A DNA stretch of 64,000 nt from Limnochorda pilosa (GCF_001544015.1 NZ_AP014924.1:3534001-3598000), one strand, 5' to 3'; shown: positions 1-11,552, counted from the first letter of the stretch. The notes: a model not told the origin generated them from the sequence alone. Program-made: numbers and translations.

Positions 1-255
1 AAGGCCCGGGAGGTGGCCCTCCGCATCCGGCAGTTGCGCGCGCTGGAGACGCATCTGGCCGAACTGCGAGCAGCGGCTCGAGAGCTGCCTGTGCGCCGCC
101 CGGAGGAGGGTCCGTGCATCTGCCGGCTGGTGGAGGGGGTCCCGGGACGGAGCTCCATCCGCCTCCACACCACTGGGGGCGGCTTCATGGAACGTTCAGC
201 TCCCGATGCCGGTCAGGACGCCCAGCGGCCTGGTACTGAGCGCATCCGACGTTGA
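1..255 (+). CDS. MerR-family regulator, C-terminal part (5' end outside window)
   Basis: The reading frame is open from base 1 and ends with TGA at 253-255, so the DNA-binding N-terminus lies before the window. What remains is a Leu/Arg/Glu-rich helix typical of the MerR dimerisation coiled coil, followed by a CICRLVEG segment. Its paired cysteines resemble the metal-binding loop of MerR/CueR-type metalloregulators. It ends 15 bp before merA and is co-directional, so it is most likely the operon's metal-responsive regulator. The last 30 residues after the Cys loop are unusually long and polar. Mercury as the ligand is inferred from the neighbour, and only this tail is visible. Confidence 0.62.
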   Translation, partial: KAREVALRIRQLRALETHLAELRAAARELPVRRPEEGPCICRLVEGVPGRSSIRLHTTGGGFMERSAPDAGQDAQRPGTERIRR

Positions 256-270
256 CAGGAGGACCCCACG

Positions 271-1710
271 ATGTCCGATCGCCACGACGCGTACGACCTG
301 GTCATCCTCGGCTCGGGATCCACCGCCTTCGGAGCGGCGCTGCGGGCGGCCGCTCTGGGCAAGCGGGCGGTGATGACCGAGAACCGCACGCTGGGGGGAA
401 CCTGCGTGAACCGTGGGTGCCTCCCCTCCAAGAACCTGATCGCCGCGACCCGCATCCTCTGGGAAAGCAGCCATCCGCGCTTCCCGGGGCTCTCGCCGGC
501 GGCCATGAACGTGGACTTCCCGGCACTCATCGCCCAGAAGGACGAGGTGGTGGAGCACTACCGCGAGAGGAAGTACGGCTCTGTGGTGGGCGCCGAGGAC
601 CGGGTGGAGGTGGTGGAGAGCCACGCCCGGCTCATCTCTCCCCACGAGGTGCAGGCGGACGGACGCGTCCTCCAGGGGGACCAAATCCTGGTGGCCACGG
701 GCAGCCACCCCGTGGTTCCACCCATCGAGGGCCTCGACCGCGTGCCCTACCTCACCTCCGACCTCCTCACCTCCGGGGAGGTGGAGGAGCTCAAGGAGCA
801 ACCGGCATCGCTGGCCATCATCGGCGGGGGGTACATCGCTCTGGAGCTGGGCCAGCTCTTCCAGCGGCTGGGCACCCAGGTGACCCTCCTGGAGCAGAGC
901 CCCGAGATCCTGCCGGCCGCGGAGCCCGAGGCGGCCCGTGAGCTCCACCGGCTGCTGGAGGAGGAGGGTTTGCGCATCGCCTGCGGCGTGAGGGTGGAGC
1001 GGGTGGAGGGTGACGAGCGCAGAGTGCGAGTGTACGGGCGCACCGGCAAGGAGCAGCGGACCTTCGAGGCCGAGCGCTTGCTGGTGGCCGCAGGCCGCGC
1101 CCCCAACACGCAGGAGATCGGCCTGGACCGGGCCGGGGTGGAGACCGACGGTCAGGGCTTCATCCGGGTGGATCCCTTCCTGCGGACCAACGTGCCCCAC
1201 ATCTGGGCGGCGGGCGACGTCATCGGCCGCCACACCGGCAGCCAGATGGCCACCCCCGTGGGCGCCCACGACGGCGGCATCGTCGCGGAGAATGCCCTGA
1301 ACGGCGCGCAGGTGGAGGTGGATCACGCGGTGATCCCCCGGGCCATCTTCACCGACCCCGAGCTGGCCAGCGTCGGCCTGACCGACCGGGAAGCCGCGGA
1401 GAAGGGCTATGCCTGCTCGTGCAGGGTCGTCCCCATGGAGCTCGTCCCCCGGGCCGGTGCCGTGCGCGACACCCGCGGCCTCATCAAGATGGTGATCGAC
1501 CGGGAGAGCCGCCGGGTGCTCGGCGTCACCATGCTGGGGCGCCACGCCTCGGAGGTGATCCACGAGGCGGCCATGGGCATGCGCTTCGGCGCCCGGGCCG
1601 AGGACTTCCGGGAGATGCTCCACGTCTACCCCACCATGTCGGAGGCGCTGAAGCTGGTGGCCACCAGCTTCGTCAAGGACGTCCGCAAGCTCTCGTGCTG
1701 CGCGGACTAG
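271..1710 (+). CDS. merA: Mercuric reductase-like FAD/NAD(P)H disulfide oxidoreductase
   Basis: The 479-aa flavoprotein has an N-terminal GxGxxA-type FAD fold, the redox-active pair C45/C50 in [13 protein letters not shown], a second GGGYIALE dinucleotide fold near residue 190, and a C-terminal dimerisation domain. It ends in a vicinal cysteine pair, C476-C477 (SCCAD). Terminal paired cysteines that hand Hg(II) to the active site distinguish MerA from dihydrolipoamide dehydrogenase. The N-terminal heavy-metal-associated domain of many MerA proteins is absent. The expected reaction is NADPH-dependent reduction of Hg(II) to Hg(0) in the cytoplasm. An AGGAGG at 257-262 fixes the ATG start. It sits between a MerR-type tail and a metal P-type ATPase. 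Confidence 0.85.
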   Translation: MSDRHDAYDLVILGSGSTAFGAALRAAALGKRAVMTENRTLGGTCVNRGCLPSKNLIAATRILWESSHPRFPGLSPAAMNVDFPALIAQKDEVVEHYRERKYGSVVGAEDRVEVVESHARLISPHEVQADGRVLQGDQILVATGSHPVVPPIEGLDRVPYLTSDLLTSGEVEELKEQPASLAIIGGGYIALELGQLFQRLGTQVTLLEQSPEILPAAEPEAARELHRLLEEEGLRIACGVRVERVEGDERRVRVYGRTGKEQRTFEAERLLVAAGRAPNTQEIGLDRAGVETDGQGFIRVDPFLRTNVPHIWAAGDVIGRHTGSQMATPVGAHDGGIVAENALNGAQVEVDHAVIPRAIFTDPELASVGLTDREAAEKGYACSCRVVPMELVPRAGAVRDTRGLIKMVIDRESRRVLGVTMLGRHASEVIHEAAMGMRFGARAEDFREMLHVYPTMSEALKLVATSFVKDVRKLSCCAD

Positions 1711-1796
1711 GTGGGGTGCGCCCGGCGCCGCACGTGGCGAGGGACCGGGCCGGGGAGCACGGCGACCCGGGAGTCGAACGGAGGGGAGTGGGACGC

Positions 1797-4034
1797 ATGA
1801 CCGTTGTGATGGGCGCATCGGTTGGGCCCAGGGCCCACGCGGAGAAGCTCCAGGTCAAGATCGGCGGCATGCAGTGCTCCTTCTGCGTGTCGAGCCTCGA
1901 GAAGGCCTTCCGGCGGACGAAGGGCGTCTCCGACGTCAGCGTCAGCCTGGCGCACGAAGAGGCCCTGGTCCAGTACGATCCCGCCAGGGTCACGCCTCAG
2001 CAGCTCAAGGAGACCCTGCTGGCCATGGGATACTCGTGGCGGGACCCGGAGAAGGTCCGCCCCTTCGAAGAGGAAGAGGCCGAGCTAGTGCGGGAGCGGA
2101 ACCGGCTCCTCATGGCCGCCGGGGCGACGGGGGCGGCGCTGGCCTTCATGGTCGCCATGTGGATGGGCTTCATGCAACCCTGGTCCCGCTGGCCCATGCT
2201 GGCCCTGGCCCTGGTCACCCTGTTCGGCCCCGCCTGGCCCATCAAGAAGATGGCGTGGGGCTCCCTCCGGCGCCGCATCCTCAACCAGCACGTCCTGCTG
2301 GAGCTCGCCGCCTTTGCCGGCCTGGCGGGCGGACTCATCGGCTTCTTCACCGCCGGCTTCCCCATCGCCGACTTCTTCGGTGTCTCCGTCTTCGTCACCA
2401 CGTACCACCTGCTCTCCGGCTACACCTCGCTGCTGGTGCGGACCCGCAGCTCCCAGGCCATCAAGAAGCTCATGGCGCTGCAGCCGGCGACCGCCCGGGT
2501 CATCCACGAAGGTCGGGAGGAAGAGGTGCCCATCGACCACGTCCAGGTGGGCGACCGGGTGCGCGTGCGGCCCGGCGAGGCGATCCCCGTGGACGGTGTG
2601 GTCGAGGAGGGCGCCTCGGCCGTCGACCAGAGCCTGGTCACCGGCGAGTCTCTCCCGGTGGAGAAAGCCGAAGGCGCCGAGGTCATCGGCGGCTCCGTCA
2701 ATCAGGCGGGCACCCTGGTGGTGAGGGTCACCCGGGTGGGCGCCGAGAGCTTCCTGCAGAGGGTGGCGCAGCACATCCAGGAGGCGCGAGCCCTGAAGCC
2801 GGGCATCCTCGTCCTGGTGGACCGGGTGCTCCAGTACTTCGTACCTGGCGTTGTCCTCGCCGCGGCCCTGGCCTTCGTCGTCTGGACCCTGGGGGCATGG
2901 CTCGTCGCCGGCGAGCCCAACGTCAGCCGGGCGGTCTTCGCCTCGCTGGCCGTCCTGGTCATGGGGTATCCCTGCGCCCTGGGCATGGCGACGCCGCTGG
3001 CCATGATCCGGGGCGGCGGCATCGCTGCCCGGAAGGGTATTCTGATGCGCTCCGGAGAGGCGTTCCAGGCCTTCAAGGACGTGCGCAAGGTGGTCCTGGA
3101 CAAGACGGGGACCCTCACCGTGGGAAAGCCCGTCGTCACTGAGGTTGCTGCCGTAACCCCAGGCCAGGAGGCGGAGGTGCTGCGTCTGGCGGCGGCGGTG
3201 GAGGCGGCCTCCGAGCACCCGCTGGGGCGCGCCGTCGTCGAGCGGGCTCTGGCGAGCGGCGCGGGTCTTCCCCGAGCCCACGGCTTTCGCGCCCACGTGG
3301 GCCGAGGCGTGGAGGCGTTCGTGGAGGGTCGCAGGGCCCTCGCCGGCACGGCACGGTTTCTGCAGGAGCAGGGGGTGGACACCTCCGCCCTCACCTGGCG
3401 GGCAAGCGGAGCAGAAGAACGCGGGCAGACGGTGGTGCTGGTCGCCTCCGGCGATGCCGCCCTGGGCTTGATCGCCATGGGTGACACCCTGAAGGAGGAC
3501 GCTCGCGAGGCGGTCGGGCGCCTGCGGCAAGAGGGGCTGGAGCCGATGATCATTACCGGCGACAACGGGCGCACCGCCAGGGCGGTGGCGGCCCAGGTGG
3601 GCATCGAGCAGGTGCTGGCCGAGGTTCTGCCCGGCGACAAGGCCGACGAAATCCGGAAGCTCCAGCGGCAGGGCTACCGGGTGGCCATGGTCGGCGACGG
3701 CATCAACGACGCCCCGGCCCTCATGCAGGCCGACGTGGGCATCGCCATCGGGGCGGGCACCGACATCGCCATCGAGTCGGCCGACATCGTACTGGTGGGC
3801 GACCGGCTGAGCGGTGTGGTGGAGGCGTACCGGATCGCCAGGGGCAGCTACACCAAGACGGTCCAGAACGTCTCCCTGGCCTTCGCGTTCAACGGCATCG
3901 GCGTTCCGGCGGCGGTCACGGGCCTCGTGCCTCCCGTCTGGGCCATGGCGGCCATGGCCGCCAGCGTGACCGTCGTCCTTCTCAACTCGTTCGGCGGCCG
4001 GGTGCTGTCGCTGCGCCTGGCCCGGGCGTCGTAA
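1797..4034 (+). CDS. Heavy-metal-translocating P1B-type ATPase with YPC motif
   Basis: The 745-aa transporter has an N-terminal HMA domain (GMQCSFC, C27 and C30), paired helices around residues 105-215, a TGES actuator loop, the phosphorylation site DKTGT at D435 and a [10 protein letters not shown] hinge. The membrane metal motif is Y391-P392-C393 instead of the usual CPC. The last helices carry FN and MAAS in place of the YN and MALSS of Cu(I) pumps, so the transported ion cannot be read off directly. A soft metal (Cu, Ag or Hg) is an inference from the HMA domain and the adjacent merA. The ATG at 1797 is chosen because GGAGGGGAG lies just upstream; the frame is open much further upstream only because of high GC. 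Confidence 0.85.
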   Translation: MTVVMGASVGPRAHAEKLQVKIGGMQCSFCVSSLEKAFRRTKGVSDVSVSLAHEEALVQYDPARVTPQQLKETLLAMGYSWRDPEKVRPFEEEEAELVRERNRLLMAAGATGAALAFMVAMWMGFMQPWSRWPMLALALVTLFGPAWPIKKMAWGSLRRRILNQHVLLELAAFAGLAGGLIGFFTAGFPIADFFGVSVFVTTYHLLSGYTSLLVRTRSSQAIKKLMALQPATARVIHEGREEEVPIDHVQVGDRVRVRPGEAIPVDGVVEEGASAVDQSLVTGESLPVEKAEGAEVIGGSVNQAGTLVVRVTRVGAESFLQRVAQHIQEARALKPGILVLVDRVLQYFVPGVVLAAALAFVVWTLGAWLVAGEPNVSRAVFASLAVLVMGYPCALGMATPLAMIRGGGIAARKGILMRSGEAFQAFKDVRKVVLDKTGTLTVGKPVVTEVAAVTPGQEAEVLRLAAAVEAASEHPLGRAVVERALASGAGLPRAHGFRAHVGRGVEAFVEGRRALAGTARFLQEQGVDTSALTWRASGAEERGQTVVLVASGDAALGLIAMGDTLKEDAREAVGRLRQEGLEPMIITGDNGRTARAVAAQVGIEQVLAEVLPGDKADEIRKLQRQGYRVAMVGDGINDAPALMQADVGIAIGAGTDIAIESADIVLVGDRLSGVVEAYRIARGSYTKTVQNVSLAFAFNGIGVPAAVTGLVPPVWAMAAMAASVTVVLLNSFGGRVLSLRLARAS

Positions 4035-4110
4035 GATCGTAGCGAGATCGTCGTGGCCGCGCTCATGCTGGCGGGGCGGAATCAGAGGTCCGCAGGGCTG
4101 GTGCCCGTCC

Positions 4111-4920
4111 TCAAGCCCGCTGGACGGCGGCGTCGGCCGCTTCTTCCCGCCGCAGGAGCCTCCAGAGAAGCCAGAGGAGAACGGCCCCGTACATCATGTT
4201 GCCCATGACCCACATGATCCCCGCCCCGAGCGCCTGGTCCGCGAGGGGCGAGAGCCCCCAGACGCGCGGCAGCACCAGGTAGGTCCCATAGAGCGGCCGG
4301 CCCGCAAGCCCGATGAAGAAGCTGATCAGCCAGTTGAAGAGCCAGCTGCCCACAAGGAGTGCGAGGCGAGCCGCAGAGGCCCGCCAGGCGACCGAGGCGG
4401 GGCGCAGGGCGATGGCCCAGAAGGGCAAGCCGACCAGCAGAGGGATGCCGTCCTCCAGGGTCGCGAGCAGCGGGTTCTCCTTGGGAAGGCCGGTGGGAAG
4501 CCCGCACGCCTGGCGGAGCCCGCCCGAGGCGCCCGCACCCAACGGCCAGTGCCAGAGCCAGATCACCAGGTTGTAGAGGGCGAATACGACCCCGGCAGTG
4601 AGAAGCTCACCTCGCCGGGCTCTCCTCCTCTCGCGGGCTCGCCGCGGCCAGCTCTTTCGGGGAACGGACAGAACGAACAGGATGGGAGCGGCCATCTGGA
4701 GGAGCTGGTGGTTCACCACGTGGAGCGTGAAGAGGTAGCGGTCCCCCACGGCGTTCACGGGTGTGACCAGGGCGGCGAAGACGGCAAGGACTCCTGCGGC
4801 GAAGAGGACCACCTGCCCCGGCCGGGGCCGCAGCGGTCCCGCGAACCGCGCGTAGACGTAGACCGCCACGGCGAGCGCAGCCAGGACCGCCGGATCCCAC
4901 GTCCACGTCCAAACTTCCAC
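4111..4920 (-). CDS. ctaG: CtaG/Caa3-type cytochrome oxidase assembly membrane protein
   Basis: The 269-aa membrane protein has about seven hydrophobic segments. Conserved CtaG-family features are HVVNHQLLQMAAP, the WHWP motif and the late DQALGAGIMWV helix. The family helps insert copper into caa3-type cytochrome oxidase. The GTG start at 4920 is preferred over a TTG at 4944 because GGGAGGAGAGG lies at good spacing before it. It is divergent from the SCO gene at 5200, another oxidase copper factor, with about 280 bp between them, and convergent with the P-type ATPase. No oxidase subunit genes are in the window. Confidence 0.8.
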   Translation of the reverse strand: MEVWTWTWDPAVLAALAVAVYVYARFAGPLRPRPGQVVLFAAGVLAVFAALVTPVNAVGDRYLFTLHVVNHQLLQMAAPILFVLSVPRKSWPRRARERRRARRGELLTAGVVFALYNLVIWLWHWPLGAGASGGLRQACGLPTGLPKENPLLATLEDGIPLLVGLPFWAIALRPASVAWRASAARLALLVGSWLFNWLISFFIGLAGRPLYGTYLVLPRVWGLSPLADQALGAGIMWVMGNMMYGAVLLWLLWRLLRREEAADAAVQRA

Positions 4921-5120
4921 GAGGGCTCCTCTCCTCCCAGGCAAGCTCCATTCCCGGTGTCCGCCATCGGATGGATGGGCTTCGTTGGTTCCTCAGAGGG
5001 CGTACCTCTTCCTTCCATGCGAAGACCGATTGCGAGTCTCCGTCGAGCAAGCCAGGAACCGGTCCGAATCGCTCACGCACGCCCGCAAGAGCGTGGCCAT
5101 CCCATGGCACGTTCTACTCA

Positions 5121-5149
5121 TTGACGCGCCTCTTGCGAACGATTAGCGT
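5121..5149 (+). promoter_or_regulatory. Possible sigma-A promoter for the SCO gene
   Basis: TTGACG (5121-5126), a 17-bp spacer and TAGCGT (5144-5149) lie about 50 bp ahead of the SCO start. The -35 box matches 5 of 6 consensus bases and the -10 box only 3 of 6, so this is a weak prediction. Confidence 0.35.
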
Positions 5150-5199
5150 ATGCACGAGGAGAGACATGAAAGCGAGCGAACCCGGGAGGAGGACGAGCC

Positions 5200-5805
5200 G
5201 TGCGTTCCAACCGCTGGCTGCTCGAGCTGGCGGCCGTCCTCGCGGTTGCGGCGGGCGCGGTCGTCTGGGCGTACGCTTCACGGACCCCGGTGAGCTATCA
5301 CGGCCGGGTGATGGACCCCGTCCGCGCGGCGCCGGACTTCGCGCTGACGGACCAGCAGGGGCGTCCCTTCCGCCTGAGTAGCCAGCGGGGTTCCGCCATC
5401 CTGCTCTTCTTCGGGTACACGTCGTGCCCCGACGTCTGCCCCACCACGCTCAGCACCTTCCGGCAGGTGAGGCAGGCGCTGGGGTCGGACGCGGAACAGG
5501 TCCGGTTCGTCTTCGTCACGGTCGATCCCGAGCGGGACACACCCGAGCGGCTGCGGGAGTACCTGGCCTTCTTCGATCCGTCTGTCGTGGGGCTCTGGGG
5601 AGAGCTCGATGCCCTGGAGACCGTACGCGAGGCCTACGGCGTGTACGCGGCCAAGAGTCTTGACCCGCAGGCCCCCGATGGATACTGGATGAATCACACG
5701 GCGACCGCGTTCCTGGTGGACGCCAGCGGCAACCTCCGCCTGAGCTACTCGTTCGGGACGCCGGCAGAGGACATCGCGGCGGACGTGCGACAGGTCCTTC
5801 GCTAG
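5200..5805 (+). CDS. SCO1/SenC/PrrC family copper chaperone
   Basis: The 201-aa protein has one N-terminal membrane anchor (residues 7-26) followed by a thioredoxin-like SCO domain. The copper ligands are present: C76 and C80 in TSCPDVC and H166 in NHTATAFL. SCO proteins deliver copper to the CuA centre of cytochrome c oxidase on the outer face of the membrane. The GTG start is supported by GGGAGGAGG seven bases upstream. Divergent pairing with ctaG supports a joint role in oxidase maturation. Confidence 0.88.
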   Translation: MRSNRWLLELAAVLAVAAGAVVWAYASRTPVSYHGRVMDPVRAAPDFALTDQQGRPFRLSSQRGSAILLFFGYTSCPDVCPTTLSTFRQVRQALGSDAEQVRFVFVTVDPERDTPERLREYLAFFDPSVVGLWGELDALETVREAYGVYAAKSLDPQAPDGYWMNHTATAFLVDASGNLRLSYSFGTPAEDIAADVRQVLR

Positions 5806-5806
5806 C

Positions 5807-5938
5807 AATCGGCTCGCTCGCCTGTTCGGCAACACGCCGGAGTTCTGGGTCGATGCGCAGCGCGCCGTGGACCTCTGGGAGGCATCGCGGGCTCTTGGGA
5901 AGTCACTGGAGCAGATCCATCCGTTGGGCACCCGCTGA
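5807..5938 (+). pseudogene. HigA-type antitoxin C-terminal remnant
   Basis: Directly after the SCO stop, one frame reads 43 codons to a TGA. It includes RLARLFGNTPEFW and a following WEASRALGKSLEQI segment, which is the characteristic C-terminal end of HigA-family antitoxins. The helix-turn-helix part and any start codon are missing, and no HigB toxin is nearby. It is read as a truncated relic from sequence pattern only. Confidence 0.5.
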
Positions 5939-6037
5939 CACGCGTGTTCCACGAACGCCGATGTGGGCGGCCACCAGGCAACGGCGGCCTCCCACGAGCG
6001 CCTGTTCCGGTTACGACGGAGGCTGGATGTGCGTTCA

Positions 6038-6906
6038 TCAAGGTGGGCCGCTCCGGTCGGCCATGTCGCGCCACGCAGCCATCAGCCGGGCCGTCAGCGG
6101 TCCAGGCGCTTCCCACCGCCGGTGTCCGACCACTTCGCCCAGCGGGATCGGACCCCTGACGGCGTTGGTCAGAAAGGCCTCGTCCGCCTCGCCCGCCACT
6201 GCGAGAGGGAACACTCCCTGGTGTACCCTGACGCCTGCGTTCTCCGCCCACTCGATCACCCAGCGACGGCCCACGCCGGGGAGGCAGCCCGTGGCCTCGA
6301 CCGCCGGCGTGTGGAGAGCACCTTCCGTGACCCAGAAGATGTTGGTGGCGGTGCCCTCCACCACCGCGCCGGCCGGGGTGCAAAAGAGCACTTCGTCGGC
6401 ATCGCGTCCTTCTGCTTCACGCAGGGCGACGATCCGCGCCAGGGCCGAAGTGTGCTTGATTCGGCTGAGAATGGGATGGGGCACCGTCGGGACGTCGGAG
6501 ACGACGGCCCGCCAGGGGGCCTCCGGCGCGCTGCTCGGCGGAAGGAGCGCGGCAACGCAGAAGGGGTCGGGCACCTCCGGCGGCCGGTACCCGCGGGGGC
6601 CTTCGCCCCGGGTGCAGGTCACCCGGATCACGCCCTCGCGCAGGCCCCCGTGGGAGATCAGGGCCTCGAGGACGCCCCCGAGCGCGGGCGGTGGAGGATA
6701 CCCCAGGAGACGGCATCCTTCGGCCAGCCGCTCTTCGTGAAAGGGCAGGAGCGGCGCCAGACCGTGCCGGACCAGGATCGTTTCGAAGAGCCCGTCGCCG
6801 AGGAGGAGACCCCTGTCGAAGGGGGACGCAGCTGCCTCTTCCGCCGGGACCAACCACCCCGGGTCGCAGGGTATCGCATCCACCAGACGGGCGCCCACGA
6901 CCCGGT

Positions 6907-6922
<16 letters not shown>
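6038..6922 (-). CDS. pabC: Aminodeoxychorismate lyase / class IV aminotransferase
   Basis: The 294-aa fold-type IV PLP enzyme carries the GLLLGDGLFET motif, the Schiff-base lysine K156 in SRIKHTSALAR, and the EGTATNIFW phosphate-binding segment. PabC makes 4-aminobenzoate and pyruvate from aminodeoxychorismate for folate synthesis. A branched-chain or D-amino-acid aminotransferase would look similar, but its ATG lies inside the end of pabB (16-bp overlap), so pabC is preferred. GGAGG precedes the ATG, which suggests translational coupling. Confidence 0.82.
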
Positions 6923-8508
<1,586 letters not shown>

Positions 8509-8884
8509 CTCTATGTTTGGTCCTCAGGCAGAAGGACTGGTTAGGTCGGAGACGACTGGCGTGACGCGTAGCCGACTGTGGTGCCCTGCTTGGGTTACGT
8601 GGTGGGTTGTGCTGCCCTGGGCGTCACTCCTCAAACCTCTCGGTCGTCTCGGAAAGGATTTGAACTACTCTGCATCGAAGGCTTATCCGCGCAGCCAGCT
8701 CGGGCTTGTACAGGGGGAGCTGCACCAGCATTACCGAGACAACAGATAACACGCCACGCGAACTGGGCGACTTTGGTGCAGTAAGCGAATCCAGGCGCTC
8801 CACTCACGGACTTAGGCACACGTACTACCGATCACACTTGCGGTCTACAGGCCTTATCGGGAACTAAATAAACCGCGGTTAGGT
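8509..8884. other. Gene-free junction between pabB and the cassette block
   Basis: No convincing gene is seen in either strand of this stretch. Base composition falls toward the right. At its end lie a palindrome AACCGCGGTT (8871-8880) and a GTTAGGT heptamer (8878-8884) that fits the GTTRRRY core of integron recombination sites and could be the first cassette boundary. No attI-like repeats or integrase reading frame could be recognised. Confidence 0.4.
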
Positions 8885-9589
8885 GGCCAATACGGAGGGT
8901 TCACCGTGCGACGACATCAAGTGGAGGCCTGGGCCCTAGATATTATCGATAGCGTGACAAGTCACAAGGTCGTTGAAGATTCTCGTGTGGAGCTGAAAGC
9001 GGGATTCATCGACCCGGCAAGAGCTGCGCGTCGGCTAGCAGCGCACGCTAACGCAGCCCGCGCGGAGCCCATCCTTTGGCTAATTGGACTTGATGAACAG
9101 CTTGGTGTGTCTAGCATGGATCCTACGGATCTGGCTGCTTGGTGGACTCAAGTTCGAAGCCACTTCGCGGGGGCCGTACCAATCTTGGCCGACTACGTCA
9201 TTTCGACAGATGACGGCCCCGTATGCGCGTTGTTGTTCGAGACCGGGACTTCTCCATACGTTGTCAAGAACCCTGCGTTTGGCTCCCCTGGTGGAGGCCC
9301 AGTCGAACGCGAAGTCCCGTGGAGGGAAGGGACGGAGGTCAGAAGCGCAACGCGCGAAGATCTGATTCGGATTCTGGTTCCGCTTCTCCCGTTGCCTGAC
9401 GTCGAGCTGCTAAGTGCTACTGTCAGCGTTAGTCAAGAACCCGGCCGAAGTGCCGGATTCGGAGACACACCCAAACCCGTTCAAAGGGAGCCTCACCTGC
9501 AATGGTATGTTCACTTGGCTCTCTATGTAACTCCACGTGAAACGAGCACTGTAGTCTTTCCTGTCCATCGGTGGTCATGTCCCCTAGCT

Positions 9590-10992
9590 GCTGTAAAATG
9601 TGAGGACCTGGTCCTCACGCAGCGTGCGTCGTTTTCTCAACGGATTCCTCGCTCTTTCGCCCAGGCCCCGGATCGGGATCCAGGCCGAGCTCTCGGCGAA
9701 GAGCTGCGATCTGCTTGCGCTCGAGCTCGGTGATCCGCACCCGCTGCCAGCGCTTCGTGGCCCTCTGCAGCGTTGCGAAGACCAGCTTGAGGGCGCTGTG
9801 CTCGGTCCAGAACCGGGGGAGCACCTTCGTGCGTCGTCGCTCCTCCTCGAAGCTCCGCTCGATCAGGTTCGTCGTTCGCACGTACTTCCGGTGCGCCAGG
9901 GGGACCTTGAGGTGGTTGAGGCTCGCCTCCAGATCGTCGGTGAAGCTCCGCACCGCCGAAGGATAGTCCCGCTCGAACCGCTCCACGAAGCGGCGGGCCG
10001 CTTCCTTGCCGTCGGCAGGCGTGGGAGCCTCCCGTACCGCAGCCAGGTAGGCCTTCACCTCGGCACGCATCTCCTCCGGGACCTTGTCGAGGACGTTGCG
10101 AGCTTTGTGCGCCCAGCAGCGCACCCGGAGGCTCTTGGGCCACATGGCTTCCACGGCCTGGATGAGCCCGGGCGCCCCGTCGGTCGTCACTGTGAGTGGC
10201 GTGCCGAGCCCCCGGCCCACCATGTCTCGGAGGAACTCGAGCCAGTTCTCGTAGCTCTCCTTGTTGCCCAACGCCAGGTGGAGCAACACCCGCCGGCCCT
10301 CCACGGTGATCCCCCAGGCGCAGAGGATGCCTTCCCGGGTGGTCCCCGTTCGCCTGAGCGGCTCGAAGACCGCGTCCAGGAAGAGGTAGACCACATCGAG
10401 CTCCGCCAAGCTGCGACTTCGGAAGGTCTCGTACTCCTCCCAGAGCGCCTCGGTGATCCTGCTCACCTCCGTCCGGGTGAGCAGGCGTCCGCCGTCCTCA
10501 CCGGTGAAGGCCTCCTCGATGTCTCGGGTGGAGAGCCCCCGGGCGTACATCTCGGCCGTCAGCCGCTCCAGCTCGTCGGTTCGCCCTGCCAGCATCCCCA
10601 GCAGCTGCGAGACAAAGGGCTCCTGCGTCTCTCTCACCTGCGGCACGGCCACCGGAATCTCACCCTCCGCCGTCGCGAAGCCCTTGGTGCGATACCCGTT
10701 CCGGTGCCCCCGGAGCGGCTCCCCGGCAGCTCGGCGCTGGTAGTGCTCTCGCCCGAGAAACCGGCCGACCTCCTCTTCCAGCGCCTCCTGGATCAGCCTC
10801 CTCATGCCGAGCCGAGCGATCTCGCCCAGGAGCGAACCGCCGTCCCCTTCGGGCAACCCGTGCTCCAGAAGCTCCTGGATCTGCTGGCCAAGCTGACGAG
10901 ACGGTGGTATCCTCTTCATAGGGACTTGGGTCTCCTTTCCTGGCTTGCTACCGCTGCTACCAGGATAACCCAGGTCCCTCACTTTTTACAGC
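9590..10992 (-). mobile_element. IS256-family insertion sequence, 1403 bp
   Basis: The ends are imperfect inverted repeats of about 22-23 bp beginning GCTGTAAAA: the left end at 9590-9611 matches the right end at 10970-10992 apart from one substitution and one extra base. A single transposase gene fills the element on the minus strand. I could not find a perfect 8-9 bp target duplication, so the exact edges are uncertain by a few bases. Removing 1403 bp restores the disrupted host gene's frame. Confidence 0.85.
9615..10919 (-). CDS. IS256-family (mutator-type) DDE transposase
   Basis: The 434-aa transposase has catalytic residues D182 (YLFLDAVFE), D247 (VTTDGAPGL) and E354 (TTNLIERSFEE), plus the RCWAHKARNVLDKVP segment typical of the family. 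Length is normal for IS256 transposases (about 400-430 aa) and no frameshift is seen, so the element may still be active. The ATG at 10919 is preferred over an upstream in-frame start because AAAGGAG precedes it. Expression would run antisense to the broken host gene. Confidence 0.92.
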   Translation of the reverse strand: MKRIPPSRQLGQQIQELLEHGLPEGDGGSLLGEIARLGMRRLIQEALEEEVGRFLGREHYQRRAAGEPLRGHRNGYRTKGFATAEGEIPVAVPQVRETQEPFVSQLLGMLAGRTDELERLTAEMYARGLSTRDIEEAFTGEDGGRLLTRTEVSRITEALWEEYETFRSRSLAELDVVYLFLDAVFEPLRRTGTTREGILCAWGITVEGRRVLLHLALGNKESYENWLEFLRDMVGRGLGTPLTVTTDGAPGLIQAVEAMWPKSLRVRCWAHKARNVLDKVPEEMRAEVKAYLAAVREAPTPADGKEAARRFVERFERDYPSAVRSFTDDLEASLNHLKVPLAHRKYVRTTNLIERSFEEERRRTKVLPRFWTEHSALKLVFATLQRATKRWQRVRITELERKQIAALRRELGLDPDPGPGRKSEESVEKTTHAA

Positions 10993-11405
10993 ACGCTGGA
11001 GACGTCACCCCATCGGTCACGAGTAGCCTTGAGGCTTGAGGACAGTGAGTGTAACGACCGGGCGGTCGAGTTCCGATATGTTATGCCGTACCAACACTAC
11101 GGGCGCGGATCTAGGCCCGATTCTGTTTCGATAGAGACTACCAGTTCGGAAGCTGTCGTTCGTCTTCCGGGTAAGCTTTATGTTCAAGGTACGTTCTATG
11201 AGGACATACGCGAACTGCCCGATCAGGAGAAACTAACACTCATATATTCGGTGAAGCCAAGCGGGGCTGAGTACGAAATCCGTAAGAGCATTGTTCTACG
11301 CCCCGCAGAAACGCAGGGGAAAGACCGGCGTTGGACGCTCGGTACCGAGGACGATGAGGCGTAGGATTGCAGCGGGGAGTGCAACGTGGCTACGGAGCGG
11401 TTTCC

Positions 11406-11498
11406 ACCTAACAACCGTATGCAGCGGACGCCGTGGGTGCCGGGTCCATCTACCTGGAAGCCGCGTGGCGGCGCCGCTGATACGGCAGGACGCTAGAC
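11406..11498 (+). other. attC-like integron recombination site A
   Basis: The outer box ACCTAAC (11406-11412) fits RYYYAAC and GCTAGAC (11492-11498) is one base from GTTRRRY. The inner arms pair: CCGTATgCAGCGGaCGCCG on the left matches the complement of CGGCGCCGCTGATACGG on the right, leaving two unpaired bases (lower case). Extrahelical bases on one arm are a hallmark of attC. It follows the stop of cassette 1 by 41 bp. Confidence 0.72.
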
Positions 11499-11552
11499 CG
11501 AAATCGCCGGGACCCAAGCATAGAGGTTCACGGAAGAGAGGAGGCCAGGAAG

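Larger units (their letters stand above)
8906..11364 (+). pseudogene. Schlafen/AlbA_2-like protein gene interrupted by an IS256 element
   Basis: A GTG start with GGAGG upstream opens a protein with VELKAGF, a glycine/aspartate pattern and a REGTEVRSATREDLIRIL segment, all typical of AlbA_2 (Schlafen-like ATP-binding) domains. The frame is cut after codon 228 at 9589 by the IS256 element. A matching frame resumes at 10993 and runs 123 codons to TAG at 11364. Removing exactly 9590-10992 rejoins the two halves in frame, giving about 351 aa. GC content and codon use are lower than in flanking genes. An attC-like site follows 41 bp after the stop, so this is cassette 1. AlbA_2 proteins often occur in anti-phage contexts, but no function is proven here. 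Confidence 0.72.

Noticed and set aside
196-1818. 540-codon minus-strand frame over merA
   Set aside because: Shadow of merA; no ribosome binding site and no recognisable domain.
4971-5381. 136-codon plus-strand frame between ctaG and SCO
   Set aside because: Overlaps the SCO gene out of frame, with no domain and no good start; the GTG at 5200 with a strong Shine-Dalgarno is clearly the real gene.
8640-8690. tRNA 3'-half-like sequence (AGTTCAAATCC on the minus strand)
   Set aside because: The T-loop-like heptamer has no consistent 5-bp stem, and no acceptor or anticodon arms could be paired. An attachment-site reading is unsupported.
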